From Agrobacterium cucumeris (lineage in GTDB: Bacteria; Pseudomonadota; Alphaproteobacteria; Rhizobiales; Rhizobiaceae): a stretch of 64,000 nt of DNA. The translations under genes were made by a program, and so were the position numbers. The notes under the pieces were generated by a model that did no database searches, had not been told where the DNA came from, and saw only the letters and a list, made by a program, of their open reading frames with translations. This document shows, in pieces, positions 1 to 9,348 of this stretch (position 1 is the stretch's first letter; every line of letters starts with the position of its first letter). The DNA lies in NCBI RefSeq assembly GCF_030036535.1, contig NZ_CP080387.1, positions 2,232,001 through 2,296,000 of the forward strand. The letters run 5' to 3'.

Positions 1-488
1 AGACCGCCGAAGCCATCCGCGACCACCTCATTCCCCTTGCGACCGTCGCGACACCGAACCGCTACGAACTGGCGTGGATGAGCGGCGCCGAGCTTGAAAC
101 CAACAACGCCATCATGGATGCGGCGCTCGCACTCGGCCCGCCGAAAATGCTGGTCACCTCGGCCGTGCCGATGATGGCGGGCGGTACCGGCAATCTTTAC
201 CTCAGCGGCCGGCACGCCCTTCTGGCCGAACACCGCGCCATCGAGAATGCGCCGAACGGACTTGGCGACCTGATGTCGGCGCTGTTCCTCGCCCGCCTGC
301 TGGAAGGCCTGGATGATGAAAAGGCGCTGCAACTGGCCACCGCCAGCGTGTTCGAAATTCTGGCGCGCACGAAAAAACGCGAGATGAACGAGCTGACGCT
401 GGAGACCGATTCTTCAAGTCTTTCCACACCCATGGCCATGGTGCAGATGCGTCATCTCTTGCATCCTTCACGCAGCAAGCGCAAATAG
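1..488 (+). CDS. pdxY: Pyridoxal kinase, C-terminal part (truncated by window edge)
   Basis: Phosphorylates pyridoxal, pyridoxine or pyridoxamine in the B6 salvage pathway (cytosolic, ribokinase superfamily). The frame is open from base 3 and begins inside the gene: the first residues include ATPNRYEL, the conserved central strand of PdxY/PdxK proteins. Near the end NGLGDLMSALFLA carries the GxGD motif that holds the catalytic Asp and the anion hole. About 161 codons are visible of a family length near 285, so roughly the first 40 percent lies upstream of the window. It ends at TAG 486-488, followed by a palindromic repeat. The choice of PdxY over PdxK rests on general resemblance only. Confidence 0.85.
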   Translation, partial: TAEAIRDHLIPLATVATPNRYELAWMSGAELETNNAIMDAALALGPPKMLVTSAVPMMAGGTGNLYLSGRHALLAEHRAIENAPNGLGDLMSALFLARLLEGLDDEKALQLATASVFEILARTKKREMNELTLETDSSSLSTPMAMVQMRHLLHPSRSKRK

Positions 489-492
489 CGGC

Positions 493-594
493 TAGAGCAT
501 TTCCAGGAAAAGCGGCCCTCGGTTTTCCATCCGGAAATGCGGCAACAGGAAGTTGGAGCGGTTTCGCGGTTCGAAGAAAAGCGAAAATGCTCTA
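493..594. repeat. Palindromic intergenic repeat (AGAGCATTTCC family), copy 1
   Basis: Outer arms TAGAGCATTT (493-502) and AAATGCTCTA (585-594) are perfect inverted repeats, with further short inverted segments between (GGAAAAGCGG against CCGGTTTTCC-like sequence). A related element lies at 23971-24026 and a more diverged one at 19762-19812. It follows the pdxY stop and may also end its transcript. This type of interspersed element is common in Rhizobiaceae intergenic DNA. Confidence 0.6.
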
Positions 595-662
595 AAGGAT
601 TGGTCTTCAACGCGCCAGGTTCGCCCCGTGATCTTGGTCCAAGCATAACGGTACTGCGATAG

Positions 663-1304
663 ATGAAAGATTTTCCGGAAACTCTTCTGAACGGCTACAA
701 GAACTTCATGAGCGGCCGCTATGTCGATGAGCGCGAAAGATATCGCGTTCTGGCCGATACCGGACAGAAACCGCAGACCCTGTTCATTGCCTGTTGTGAC
801 TCCCGTTCAGCGCCGGAAACCATTTTCGATTGCGGACCGGGAGAGCTTTTCGTCGTCCGCAACGTTGCCAACATGGTGCCGCCTTTCGAGCCGGACGGGC
901 AATACCACGCCACGTCGGCGGCCATCGAATATGCCGTGCAGGTTCTGAAGGTGAAAGACATCGTCGTCATGGGCCACGGCCGCTGTGGCGGCATTCAGGC
1001 GGCCCTCGACCCCAATCTCGAGCCGCTGTCACCCGGTGACTTCATCGGCAAATGGATGAACATGGTCAAATCTGCGGCCGAACAAATCCAGAGCAACGAC
1101 GTCATGACCGCCTCCGAGCGCCAGACCGCGCTGGAACGCGTCTCCATCCGTAACTCCATCGCCAATCTGCGCGGTTTCCCCTTCGTCAAGGCGCAGGAGA
1201 CCGCCGGCAAGGTCAAGCTGCACGGCGCGTGGTTCGATATTTCGACCGGCGAATTGTGGGTGATGGACGGCAAAACGGGCGACTTTCGCCGCCCGGATCT
1301 GTGA
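663..1304 (+). CDS. Beta-class carbonic anhydrase
   Basis: Interconverts CO2 and bicarbonate using zinc in the cytosol. The 213-residue protein has the full beta-CA signature: CxDxR at Cys44-Asp46-Arg48, then His105 and Cys108 in GHGRCGG, giving the Cys2His(Asp) zinc site with its Asp-Arg dyad. Length matches the family (about 200-230). The ATG at 663 has only a weak upstream ribosome site; it is kept because the N-terminus MKDFPETLLNGYKNF matches the usual beginning of this family. It stands alone, flanked by two palindromic repeats, so it is probably monocistronic. Confidence 0.93.
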   Translation: MKDFPETLLNGYKNFMSGRYVDERERYRVLADTGQKPQTLFIACCDSRSAPETIFDCGPGELFVVRNVANMVPPFEPDGQYHATSAAIEYAVQVLKVKDIVVMGHGRCGGIQAALDPNLEPLSPGDFIGKWMNMVKSAAEQIQSNDVMTASERQTALERVSIRNSIANLRGFPFVKAQETAGKVKLHGAWFDISTGELWVMDGKTGDFRRPDL

Positions 1305-1341
1305 TTTAGACGCGTAGTCGCCGCCAATAATATTCAACTTC

Positions 1342-1452
1342 GTCACCCCGGACTTGGTCCGGGGTCCAGTGCGATCAAGTCTTTGATCGCGTAAGGATCT
1401 TTCACGGCGCAGACGCGCCGTGGCTGGATGCCGGATCTAGTCCGGCATGACG
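1342..1452. repeat. RIME-like mosaic element of four stacked palindromes, copy 1
   Basis: Four consecutive hairpins occur in about 110 bp: CCCCGGAC/GTCCGGGG (1346-1364), GCGATCAA/TTGATCGC (1371-1390), CACGGCGC/GCGCCGTG (1403-1422) and ATGCCGGA/TCCGGCAT (1428-1448). The same element in the opposite orientation is at 13828-13936. Size and build resemble the Rhizobium-specific intergenic mosaic elements. It lies between the convergent carbonic anhydrase and transglycosylase genes. Confidence 0.75.
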
Positions 1453-1483
1453 AAAATGGGCCTTTAGTCCTTGGAAAGCGACC

Positions 1484-2299
1484 TTATTGGCCGTCGATCG
1501 CCTTGCCGATGAAGGCGATGGCCTGCTGATAGACGCTTGCGGCGTTCCAGCCCTGGATAGCGGCATAATTCGCCTGCCCCTGCTGGTAACCCGCACCACG
1601 CTGCCAGCCATGGCCGACGAGGAAGTTGGCCGTAGAGGCCAGCGCATCGGCACGCGAACCGACGAGATCGACCCGTCCATCGCGGTCGAAATCCACACCG
1701 TAGCGCACGACATTCAATGGCAGGAACTGCGTCTGGCCGATTTCACCATGGGCAGCACCCTTGGCGTTGACGTTGAGCGAGCCGCTGCCGACGAGCTTCA
1801 GCGCCGCATAAAGCTGCTCGGTGAAATAATCCGAACGGCGGCAGTCGAAGGAGAGCGTTGCAACGGCGGAAAGCGTGTGCTGGTTACCCATGAAGCCGCC
1901 AAAGCCGGTTTCCATGCCCCAGATAGCCAGAAGCGGGCCGGCAGGAACGCCGTAAGCTCTCTCGATCGAAGCAAAGAGAGAGGCGTTGTTCTTCTTCATG
2001 GTCTTGCCGCGCGAAATGATCGTCTGACCGCCGCGCTTTTGCATGAACTGTTCGAAGGACAGCTTGAAGCTGTGCTGGCCGCGATCGGCGCGGATGGTCG
2101 CCTGATTGTAGGAGACGCCGGAGAAGGCACGGTCGAGCACCGAAGCGCTGACGCCGCGGCCCGCCGCTTCCTGCTTGAAGGCGCCGACCCAGGCATCGAA
2201 GCCTGCCGAAGTGTTGCCGCATTGCGCAGCCATAACCGGCGTCGCTGCCAAAACCGAGACCATGGCCACACCAGCCAGAATTGCCTTCATTGCCCGCAT
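1484..2299 (-). CDS. Lytic murein transglycosylase, MltB/SLT_2 family
   Basis: Predicted periplasmic enzyme that cleaves the MurNAc-GlcNAc bond of peptidoglycan, leaving 1,6-anhydroMurNAc ends. The start at 2299 gives 271 residues beginning MRAMKAILAGVAMVSVLAAT, a clear Sec signal peptide with an AQC-containing mature start; the frame stays open 57 codons further upstream but that extension is not signal-like. Catalytic Glu lies in IWGMETGFGG, followed by TLSAVATLSFDCRR and GEIGQTQFLP, the family's standard blocks. No C-terminal peptidoglycan-binding domain follows, which is common in rhizobial MltB paralogues. It is probably soluble, since no lipobox is seen. Confidence 0.88.
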   Translation of the reverse strand: MRAMKAILAGVAMVSVLAATPVMAAQCGNTSAGFDAWVGAFKQEAAGRGVSASVLDRAFSGVSYNQATIRADRGQHSFKLSFEQFMQKRGGQTIISRGKTMKKNNASLFASIERAYGVPAGPLLAIWGMETGFGGFMGNQHTLSAVATLSFDCRRSDYFTEQLYAALKLVGSGSLNVNAKGAAHGEIGQTQFLPLNVVRYGVDFDRDGRVDLVGSRADALASTANFLVGHGWQRGAGYQQGQANYAAIQGWNAASVYQQAIAFIGKAIDGQ

Positions 2300-2452
2300 C
2301 AAAATCTGCCTTCGATATCCTTTGGGGAATTCATCCCGAGAACCAACACGTCGCCGTTGTAGGGGTTCGGGTGCCAAATTGTCTTTTGGCGGCTTAAATT
2401 GCCTTTCGGCAGCAAGGCCTGCAAATAAACTGGCCGTGATCGTCACCAATGG

Positions 2453-2486
2453 AAAACCCGTCTGCCCCACACAGAACAGACGGGTT
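2453..2486 (-). terminator. Rho-independent terminator of asd
   Basis: Inverted repeat AACCCGTCTG (2455-2464) and CAGACGGGTT (2477-2486); read on the minus strand it ends in a short T run. It lies just downstream of the asd stop and upstream of the transglycosylase start. Confidence 0.65.
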
Positions 2487-2513
2487 ATACTTAACGAACC
2501 TTAAAAAATCGTA

Positions 2514-3548
2514 TCACGCAGCCGCCTTGCGGGGCTTGATGAGACCACGATTGACCAGGAGTTCGGCGATCTGGATGGCGTTAAGGGCAGCACCCTTGCG
2601 CAGATTGTCCGAGACGACCCAGATGTTGAGGCCGTTTTCAACCGTTGCATCTTCACGGATACGCGAAATATAGGTCGCATCTTCACCGGCGGATTCAACC
2701 GGCGTGATGTAGCCGCCATTTTCATGCTTGTCGATGACGAGGCAACCCGGCGCTTCGCGCAGGATGTCACGCGCCTGATCGGCGGTGATCTCGTTTTCGA
2801 ATTCGATATTGACCGATTCCGAATGGCCGATGAAGACAGGAACGCGCACGGCCGTGCAGGTTACCTTGATCTTCGGGTCTAGCATCTTCTTGGTTTCGGC
2901 CAGAACCTTCCACTCTTCCTTGGTGTAACCGTCTTCCATGAAGACGTCGATATGCGGAATGACGTTGAAGGCGATGCGCTTGGTGAACTTCTTGGTTTCA
3001 ACCGGATCGGCGACGAACACGGCGCGGGTCTGCTGGAACAGCTCGTCCATGCCTTCCTTGCCGGCACCGGAAACCGACTGGTAGGTGGAAACGACGACGC
3101 GCTTGATCTTTGCGAAGTCATGCAGCGGCTTCAGCGCGACGACGAGCTGGGCCGTGGAGCAATTCGGGTTGGCGATGATGTTCTTGCGCGAAAAGCCCTC
3201 GACCGCGTCGGCATTGACTTCCGGAACGATCAGCGGAACGTCCTGATCGTAGCGCCATGCAGACGAGTTATCGATGACGACGCAACCCTGCTGGCCGATC
3301 TTCGGCGACCACTTCTTGGACACATCGCCGCCAGCCGACATCAGGCAAATATCCGTGTCGGAAAAATCGTAATTCTCGAGGTTGGAAACCTTCAGCGTGC
3401 GATCGCCATAGGAGACTTCCGTGCCCTGCGAACGGGCGGAAGCGAGCGGCACGATCTCATCGGCCGGAAAGCCGCGTTCGGCGAGGATATTGAGCATTTC
3501 GCGACCGACGTTGCCGGTGGCGCCTGCAATTGCAACTTTGAAACCCAT
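2514..3548 (-). CDS. asd: Aspartate-semialdehyde dehydrogenase
   Basis: Reduces L-aspartyl-phosphate to aspartate semialdehyde with NADPH, the branch point to lysine/diaminopimelate, threonine and methionine. The 344-residue protein has GATGNVG near the N-terminus (nucleotide loop), the active-site Cys130 in NPNCSTAQ and SYQSVSGAGKEGMDEL typical of the family. Start 3548 is chosen because MGFKVAIAGATG is the standard N-terminus and an AGAG-type ribosome site precedes it; the frame runs 69 codons further upstream but that part is low-complexity and unlike Asd. It is monocistronic with its own terminator. Confidence 0.97.
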   Translation of the reverse strand: MGFKVAIAGATGNVGREMLNILAERGFPADEIVPLASARSQGTEVSYGDRTLKVSNLENYDFSDTDICLMSAGGDVSKKWSPKIGQQGCVVIDNSSAWRYDQDVPLIVPEVNADAVEGFSRKNIIANPNCSTAQLVVALKPLHDFAKIKRVVVSTYQSVSGAGKEGMDELFQQTRAVFVADPVETKKFTKRIAFNVIPHIDVFMEDGYTKEEWKVLAETKKMLDPKIKVTCTAVRVPVFIGHSESVNIEFENEITADQARDILREAPGCLVIDKHENGGYITPVESAGEDATYISRIREDATVENGLNIWVVSDNLRKGAALNAIQIAELLVNRGLIKPRKAAA

Positions 3549-4058
3549 GATCAAGCTCTCTTTCTGTCTCTCCTCTTTTGGGTGAGGTGGGGAAACCGCA
3601 TCGCATCGCGGCTTCCTCGATCCCCAGCCAAACCGGGGAGAGAGCGGCGGGCCAGAGACGTCAGACGGTTTTAATCGTCGTTTTGGCCGTAATTCGGATG
3701 GAATAAGAAAGACGCGGATCATCGCCGGCGGATTGTGCCGGTCCTTCCATGACAATCATGTCTGCAACATGCCTGCGCAAGGTGATGCTCCTTCTTCGCG
3801 AGAAGCTATTAGAAGGTTTCTTGTTTGTGTCAAGAAAAAAGGCATGTTTCGGTCCGTCCGCTCCCGGCAGGCAAAAACCGCTCTGCGACATTTTTGCACG
3901 TTATACATTAGACTAAAGTCATAATCCGAAAGCATCGCTCTTATTGGGGTTAATTTTCTGTCACTCTGATGTCATGCGCATTGCAACCGAAAGGGGAGCC
4001 CGGAGGAGAGAGACGGGCTCCGCACTGCGCCGATTGGGACATCTGTGGAGGACAGACA
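3549..4058. other. 510-bp divergent intergenic region, asd / symporter
   Basis: The region holds the promoters of asd (leftward) and the symporter (rightward). Near asd there is a GC-rich partial inverted repeat (about 3570-3656). From about 3890 to 3970 it becomes AT-rich, consistent with the symporter promoter. Apart from the small frame at 3661-3780 no gene is seen. Confidence 0.5.
3661..3780 (-). CDS. Possible 39-residue small protein upstream of asd
   Basis: A short frame starts at a TTG (3780) that sits 8 nt behind AAGGAG and reads LRRHVADMIVMEGPAQ to the stop at 3661. It lies between the asd start and the symporter gene, on the asd strand. No recognised domain. Good ribosome-site spacing is the only support; it could be chance or a leader peptide ahead of asd. 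Confidence 0.22.
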   Translation of the reverse strand: MRRHVADMIVMEGPAQSAGDDPRLSYSIRITAKTTIKTV

Positions 4059-5942
4059 ATGGCAAATGTTGCAGCCGTGAGCAGCCCCGCCCGTCCAATG
4101 ACGGGCGAGGAGAAGAAGGTGATTTTCGCCTCTTCTCTCGGAACGGTTTTCGAATGGTACGATTTCTATCTATACGGCTCGCTCGCGATCTATATCGGCG
4201 CGAACTTCTTCAGCCAATATCCGGAAACGACGCGCAACATCTTTGCGCTTCTGGCCTTTGCCGCCGGCTTCCTCGTGCGCCCGTTCGGCGCGCTGGTGTT
4301 TGGACGCCTCGGCGATATCGTCGGCCGTAAATACACCTTCCTCATCACCATTCTCATCATGGGTGTTTCCACCTTCCTCGTCGGTGTCCTGCCCAGTGCA
4401 TCACAGATCGGTATCGCCGCTCCGATCATCCTGATCATCCTGCGCATGCTGCAGGGTCTGGCGCTCGGCGGTGAATATGGCGGTGCCGCAACTTATGTGG
4501 CCGAACACGCGCCGAACGGCCGCAGAGGCTATTACACCTCGTGGATTCAGACGACGGCGACGCTCGGCCTGTTCCTGTCGCTGGTTGTCATTCTCGGCGT
4601 GCAGTTCGCGCTCGGCAAGGAAGCCTTCGCCGCCTGGGGCTGGCGCATTCCCTTCCTCGTTTCGGTTCTGCTGCTCGGCGTATCGGTCTGGATTCGTCTG
4701 AAGATGAATGAATCCCCCGCCTTCAAGAAGATGAAGGAAGAGGGCAAGACCTCCAAGGCACCGCTCAGCGAAGCCTTCGGCCAGTGGAAAAACGCCAAGA
4801 TCGCCCTGCTTGCCCTCGTCGGCGCCGTCATCGGTCAGGCCGTCGTCTGGTACACCGGCCAGTTCTACGCGCTGTTCTTCCTGCAGAGCATTCTGAAGGT
4901 GGACGGTCAGTCAGCCAATATCATGGTTGCAGCAGCCCTCATTCTCGGCACGGGTTTCTTCGTGCTCTTTGGCTGGCTTTCCGACAAGATCGGCCGCAAG
5001 CCGATCATCATGGCTGGCCTCGTTCTTGCAATGCTGACTTACTTCCCGCTGTTTAAAGCGCTCACCTGGGCGGGCAATCCGGCACTTGCGCAAGCACAGT
5101 CCACCGTTCGCGCCACCGTGACCGCCGCCCCCGGCGACTGCAAATTCCAGTTCAACCCGACAGGCACGGCGAAATTCACCACATCCTGCGATATCGCCAC
5201 CTCGTTCCTGACCCGCAACTCCGTTCCCTATGACGTGGTTGCCGGAACGGCCGGCCAGCCGGCGAGCGTCAAGCTCGGCGACGCCACCATCGCCAGCTAC
5301 GACGCGATCGCAGCCGGTGCGGATGCGGCGGCCAAGGACAAGGCCTTCCAGAAGCAGGTCAACATCGCACTGCATGACAGCGGTTATCCGCTGGTGCGCG
5401 GCGCAGCGCAGGTTCCGGACGCAAAACTGGACGCCTTCATCGCCGCAAACCCGGAACTCAGCCTCAATGCTGAAGCCGTTCGCGCCACCGACAAGAAGAT
5501 GGTGGCAACCGACAAGCTGGTGGCGGACAAGCTGCTGACACCGGCCGAGACCGGTGGTGCGGCGGAAATGGCCGTCTACACCATTGCTGGCGGCGGCGCT
5601 TTCACCATGGTGGCCGATCCGGCAGCCGTGAACTGGGTCGTCATCATTGCGGTCCTTACCGTCCTCGTCATCTATGTGACGATGGTCTATGGCCCGATCG
5701 CGGCGCTTCTGGTCGAACTGTTTCCGACCCGCATCCGCTACTCCGGCATGTCGCTGCCCTATCACATCGGCAACGGCTGGTTCGGTGGTCTTCTGCCCGC
5801 CACCGCCTTTGCGATGAGCGCGGCGAAGGGCGACATCTATTACGGTCTCTGGTACCCGATCGTCTTTGCAGGCATCACGCTGGTCATCGGCCTGCTGTTC
5901 CTGCCGGAAACCAAGGATCGCGACATCCACACAATGGATTGA
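4059..5942 (+). CDS. MFS metabolite:H+ symporter (MHS family) with large periplasmic insertion
   Basis: Proton-coupled uptake of an organic acid or osmolyte at the inner membrane. Start 4059 (MANVAAVSSP) has GGAGG at the right distance. The first half shows the MHS signature (EWYDFYLYGSLA, FGRLGDIVGRKYT, LQGLALGGEYGGAATYVAEH, FGWLSDKIGRKP). It has 627 residues against about 430-500 for ShiA/KgtP/ProP: residues about 337-524 form a hydrophilic insert between predicted TM8 and TM9, with two Cys (361, 377) that could pair in the periplasm. The rest returns to family sequence (VELFPTRIRYSGMSLPYHIGNG split by normal loops). Similar enlarged MHS members exist in other proteobacteria as far as I recall. 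Substrate is unknown. Confidence 0.85.
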   Translation: MANVAAVSSPARPMTGEEKKVIFASSLGTVFEWYDFYLYGSLAIYIGANFFSQYPETTRNIFALLAFAAGFLVRPFGALVFGRLGDIVGRKYTFLITILIMGVSTFLVGVLPSASQIGIAAPIILIILRMLQGLALGGEYGGAATYVAEHAPNGRRGYYTSWIQTTATLGLFLSLVVILGVQFALGKEAFAAWGWRIPFLVSVLLLGVSVWIRLKMNESPAFKKMKEEGKTSKAPLSEAFGQWKNAKIALLALVGAVIGQAVVWYTGQFYALFFLQSILKVDGQSANIMVAAALILGTGFFVLFGWLSDKIGRKPIIMAGLVLAMLTYFPLFKALTWAGNPALAQAQSTVRATVTAAPGDCKFQFNPTGTAKFTTSCDIATSFLTRNSVPYDVVAGTAGQPASVKLGDATIASYDAIAAGADAAAKDKAFQKQVNIALHDSGYPLVRGAAQVPDAKLDAFIAANPELSLNAEAVRATDKKMVATDKLVADKLLTPAETGGAAEMAVYTIAGGGAFTMVADPAAVNWVVIIAVLTVLVIYVTMVYGPIAALLVELFPTRIRYSGMSLPYHIGNGWFGGLLPATAFAMSAAKGDIYYGLWYPIVFAGITLVIGLLFLPETKDRDIHTMD

Positions 5943-5967
5943 TCACCATCCTGATCGACACTTTCGG

Positions 5968-5997
5968 AACCCGGTGCGCAGGCACCGGGTTTTTTTA
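5968..5997 (+). terminator. Rho-independent terminator of symporter
   Basis: Perfect 10-bp stem AACCCGGTGC (5968-5977) / GCACCGGGTT (5982-5991) with a 4-nt loop and a run of eight T (5990-5997). It is the strongest terminator in the window. Confidence 0.92.
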
Positions 5998-6139
5998 TTG
6001 CGTGGCAAGCCGGCATATCGAAAGAGCCTGTCGCAGCGGGCTGTCATTCCGTCGCAGGCAAGACAAAATCAATATGAAGACAAAGCCCCCCTGAATAGGT
6101 TATGACCCCCCTATATTATCAGGCACAGGGAGAGCCATT

Positions 6140-7714
6140 TTGAAGATCGGGACGCCCAGGGAATTATATGAAGGCGAGGCGCGCGTCGGTATGACGCCCG
6201 ACAGCGCCCAGGCATTGCAGAAACTCGGATATGATTGCATCGTTGAGGCCGGTGCGGGCAAGGCGGCGGGATTTTCCGACGACGCCTATCGCGCAGCCGG
6301 GGTTACCGTCGTCGATAGCGCGGATGCGCTTTACGCCGGATCCGACATCATCGCCAAGGTTCGACCGCCGGAAACGTCGGAGATTGATCGCCTGTCTTCG
6401 GACAAGACGCTGATCTCGTTCTTCTACCCCGCCCAGAACAAGGACCTTCTGGAGCAGGCCAAGGAAAAGGGCGCAAACGTCATCGCCATGGACATGGTGC
6501 CGCGTATTTCCCGCGCCCAGAAGATGGACGCGCTGTCCTCCATGGCCAATATCGCCGGTTATCGCGCGGTCATCGAGGCCGGCAATAATTTCGGCCGCTT
6601 TTTCACCGGTCAGGTCACCGCCGCCGGCAAGGTGCCGCCCGCCAAGGTTCTGGTCATCGGTGCCGGCGTTGCCGGTCTTGCAGCGATCGGCACGGCCACC
6701 TCGCTCGGCGCCATCACCTATGCATTCGACGTTCGCCCTGAGGTGGCCGAGCAGATCGAATCCATGGGCGCGCAATTCGTCTATCTCGATTTCGCCGATC
6801 AGCAGCAGGATGGTGCCGCCACCGGCGGTTATGCCGCCCCCTCCTCGCCGGAATTCCGCGAGAAGCAGCTGGAGAAGTTCCGCGAGCTCGCACCGCAGAT
6901 CGATATCGTCATCACCACGGCGCTCATTCCGGGTCGCGATGCCCCGAAGCTGTGGCTGGCCGACATGGTGGCGATGATGAAGCCGGGTTCTGTCATCATA
7001 GACCTTGCGGCCGAGCGCGGCGGCAATTGCGATCTGACGGTTCCCGACCAGCGCGTTGTGTCCGACAATGGCGTCATCGTCATCGGCTACACGGATTTCC
7101 CGAGCCGCATGGCGGCGCAGGCCTCGACGCTCTATGCCACCAACATCCGTCACATGATGACCGATCTGACGCCCGGAAAAGACGGCAAGCCGGTTCACAA
7201 CATGGAAGACGATGTCATCCGTGGCGCCACCGTCACCTATCAGGGCGAAATAACATTCCCGCCGCCGCCGCCGAAAATCCAGGCGATTGCCGCGCAGAAA
7301 CCGAAGGAAAGAGCCAAAGAGCTCTCGCCCGAGGAAAAACACGCGAAGGAACGGGCCGAGTTCAAGGCACAGACGAAAAACCAGGTCGGGCTGCTCGTTA
7401 TCGGCACGGCACTGCTGCTTCTCGTCGGTCTGTTTGCACCGGCAAGCTTCATGAGCCACTTCATCGTCTTCGTGCTCGCCTGCTTCATCGGTTTCCAGGT
7501 CATCTGGAATGTCAGCCATTCGCTGCACACGCCGCTGATGGCGGTGACGAATGCCATTTCCGGCATCGTCATTCTGGGCGCGCTGCTGCAGATCGGCTCC
7601 GGCAACTGGCTGGTGGTGATCCTTGCCTCGCTTTCCGTCCTGATCGCAACGATCAACATCGTCGGCGGTTTCCTCGTGACACGGCGCATGCTCGCCATGT
7701 TCCAGAAGTCGTAA
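6140..7714 (+). CDS. pntA: Proton-translocating NAD(P) transhydrogenase, alpha subunit (fused form)
   Basis: Couples hydride transfer between NADH and NADP+ to inward proton flow, supplying NADPH. The start is TTG at 6140 behind AGGGAGAG; it gives [20 protein letters not shown], the standard N-terminus. The 524 residues hold the AlaDH/PNT N-terminal domain (about 1-140), the NAD-binding domain ([13 protein letters not shown] near 175; [16 protein letters not shown]), a proline-rich linker (FPPPPPKIQ), a charged stretch and about four C-terminal membrane segments (about 410-520). This is the full-length E. coli-like subunit, not the split pntAa/pntAb seen in several alphaproteobacteria. pntB follows after 20 bp. 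Confidence 0.97.
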   Translation: MKIGTPRELYEGEARVGMTPDSAQALQKLGYDCIVEAGAGKAAGFSDDAYRAAGVTVVDSADALYAGSDIIAKVRPPETSEIDRLSSDKTLISFFYPAQNKDLLEQAKEKGANVIAMDMVPRISRAQKMDALSSMANIAGYRAVIEAGNNFGRFFTGQVTAAGKVPPAKVLVIGAGVAGLAAIGTATSLGAITYAFDVRPEVAEQIESMGAQFVYLDFADQQQDGAATGGYAAPSSPEFREKQLEKFRELAPQIDIVITTALIPGRDAPKLWLADMVAMMKPGSVIIDLAAERGGNCDLTVPDQRVVSDNGVIVIGYTDFPSRMAAQASTLYATNIRHMMTDLTPGKDGKPVHNMEDDVIRGATVTYQGEITFPPPPPKIQAIAAQKPKERAKELSPEEKHAKERAEFKAQTKNQVGLLVIGTALLLLVGLFAPASFMSHFIVFVLACFIGFQVIWNVSHSLHTPLMAVTNAISGIVILGALLQIGSGNWLVVILASLSVLIATINIVGGFLVTRRMLAMFQKS

Positions 7715-7734
7715 GCCAAGCGGGGATCTTATAA

Positions 7735-9168
7735 ATGACCATTGGTATCGTTTCCGCGGCCTATGTTGCCGCAGCCGTTCTTTTCATCCTTTCGCTTGGC
7801 GGCCTTTCCGGCCAGGAAAGCGCCAAACGCGCCGTCTGGTACGGTATAACGGGCATGGGCCTTGCCGCCGCCGCCACGGTCTTCGGACCTGATGTCGGCA
7901 TAGGCTTCATCGTCCTGTTGATGATCGCGGGTGGCTCCGTCCTCGGTTATTACGTCGCAAACCGCGTACAGATGACCGAAATGCCGCAGCTTGTGGCAGC
8001 CCTTCACTCCTTCGTTGGCCTCGCCGCGGTCTTCATCGGCTTCAACGCCCATATCGAAGAAGCGCATGTCGCCTCGCTCGATGAGACGGCACGCTCGCTG
8101 CTGACAGGCTTTTCCGCCATCCTCGCCCACAAGACGCCTGTCGAACTGGCGATCATGAAGGTCGAGGTCTTCCTCGGCGTCTTCATCGGCGCAGTCACCT
8201 TCACCGGCTCCGTTGTCGCCTTCGGCAAGCTTGCCGGCAAGGTGGACGGCAAGGCGAAGAAACTGCCGGGTGGACATGTCCTTAATGCCGGCGCCGCGAT
8301 CCTGTCGCTCGTGCTGCTCATCATGTATTGCAACGGCGCGGGCGCATGGTCGCTGGTGCTGATGACGCTGCTGGCCTTCTTCATCGGTTACCACCTGATC
8401 ATGGGCATCGGCGGCGCCGACATGCCGGTCGTCGTCTCTATGCTGAACAGCTATTCCGGCTGGGCGGCGGCTGCCATCGGCTTCACGCTCGGCAACGATC
8501 TGCTGATCGTCACCGGCGCGCTGGTCGGCTCTTCGGGTGCGATCCTGTCCTACATCATGTGCAAGGCCATGAACCGCTCCTTCGTCTCGGTCATCCTCGG
8601 CGGCTTCGGCGGCACGACGGGTCCGGCGATGGAAATCGAGGGCGAGCAGGTTGCGATCGACGCCGAAGGTGTCGCAGCGGCATTGAACGATGCCGACAGC
8701 GTCATCATCGTGCCCGGTTACGGCATGGCGGTAGCGCAGGCGCAAAGCGCGGTTTCGGAACTGACCCGCAAGCTGCGCGCCGACGGCAAGACCGTGCGCT
8801 TCGCCATCCACCCCGTCGCAGGCCGTCTTCCCGGCCACATGAACGTGCTGCTCGCCGAAGCCAAGGTGCCTTACGACATCGTGCTGGAAATGGACGAAAT
8901 CAACGACGATTTCCCCAATACCGACGTCGTCATCGTCATCGGCTCCAACGACATCGTCAACCCGGCGGCGCAGGACGACCCGAACTCGCCAATCGCGGGC
9001 ATGCCGGTGCTGGAAGTGTGGAAGTCGAAGCTCGTCATCGTCTCCAAACGAGGCCAGGGAACGGGCTACTCCGGCATCGAGAACCCGCTGTTCTACAAGG
9101 ACAATACGCGGATGTTCTACGGTGATGCGAAGAAGTCGATCAACGATCTTCTGCCGCTGATCAAGTAA
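7735..9168 (+). CDS. pntB: NAD(P) transhydrogenase, beta subunit
   Basis: Partner of PntA: membrane proton channel plus the NADP(H)-binding domain III. It has 477 residues (E. coli 462). About eight or nine hydrophobic segments fill residues 1-270, followed by the soluble domain with [13 protein letters not shown] (nucleotide loop), [21 protein letters not shown] and [28 protein letters not shown], all diagnostic of PntB. It lies 20 bp after pntA, behind GGGGAT, and is followed by a hairpin terminator, so pntAB is a two-gene operon. Confidence 0.97.
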   Translation: MTIGIVSAAYVAAAVLFILSLGGLSGQESAKRAVWYGITGMGLAAAATVFGPDVGIGFIVLLMIAGGSVLGYYVANRVQMTEMPQLVAALHSFVGLAAVFIGFNAHIEEAHVASLDETARSLLTGFSAILAHKTPVELAIMKVEVFLGVFIGAVTFTGSVVAFGKLAGKVDGKAKKLPGGHVLNAGAAILSLVLLIMYCNGAGAWSLVLMTLLAFFIGYHLIMGIGGADMPVVVSMLNSYSGWAAAAIGFTLGNDLLIVTGALVGSSGAILSYIMCKAMNRSFVSVILGGFGGTTGPAMEIEGEQVAIDAEGVAAALNDADSVIIVPGYGMAVAQAQSAVSELTRKLRADGKTVRFAIHPVAGRLPGHMNVLLAEAKVPYDIVLEMDEINDDFPNTDVVIVIGSNDIVNPAAQDDPNSPIAGMPVLEVWKSKLVIVSKRGQGTGYSGIENPLFYKDNTRMFYGDAKKSINDLLPLIK

Positions 9169-9172
9169 CGAA

Positions 9173-9204
9173 AAGGGCGTTTCCGGGAAACCGGAAACGC
9201 CCTT
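9173..9204 (+). terminator. Terminator hairpin of pntAB
   Basis: 14-bp perfect stem AAGGGCGTTTCCGG (9173-9186) / CCGGAAACGCCCTT (9191-9204) with a GAAA loop, five bases after the pntB stop. The T run is weak (CGAATTT). Confidence 0.8.
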
Positions 9205-9233
9205 CGAATTTCTGAGACGCTATTCCACCTCAA

Positions 9234-9308
9234 CGTCATCCTCGGGCTTGACCCGAGGATCCATCGCGCGTCAGTTTGTGGATCCTCGGGTCAAGCCCGA
9301 GGATGACG
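9234..9308. repeat. Long perfect inverted repeat (CCTCGGGCTTGACCCGAGG family), copy 1
   Basis: Two 30-bp arms (9234-9263 and 9279-9308) are perfect inverted complements around a 15-nt loop. Each arm is itself a small palindrome centred on CCTCGGGCTTGACCCGAGG. A second copy with 29-bp arms is at 25051-25124. It lies between the converging pntAB and rut operons and could fold in both transcripts. Confidence 0.85.
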
Positions 9309-9348
9309 ACGGTCAGGTTCGAGCTGGTGCTCAGCCAAACAGTCACCT

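Noticed and set aside
493..594. tRNA or small RNA gene in the inverted-repeat gap after pdxY
   Set aside because: No cloverleaf arms or TTCGAATCC-type T loop; the related elements at 19762 and 23971 show it is a repeat family.
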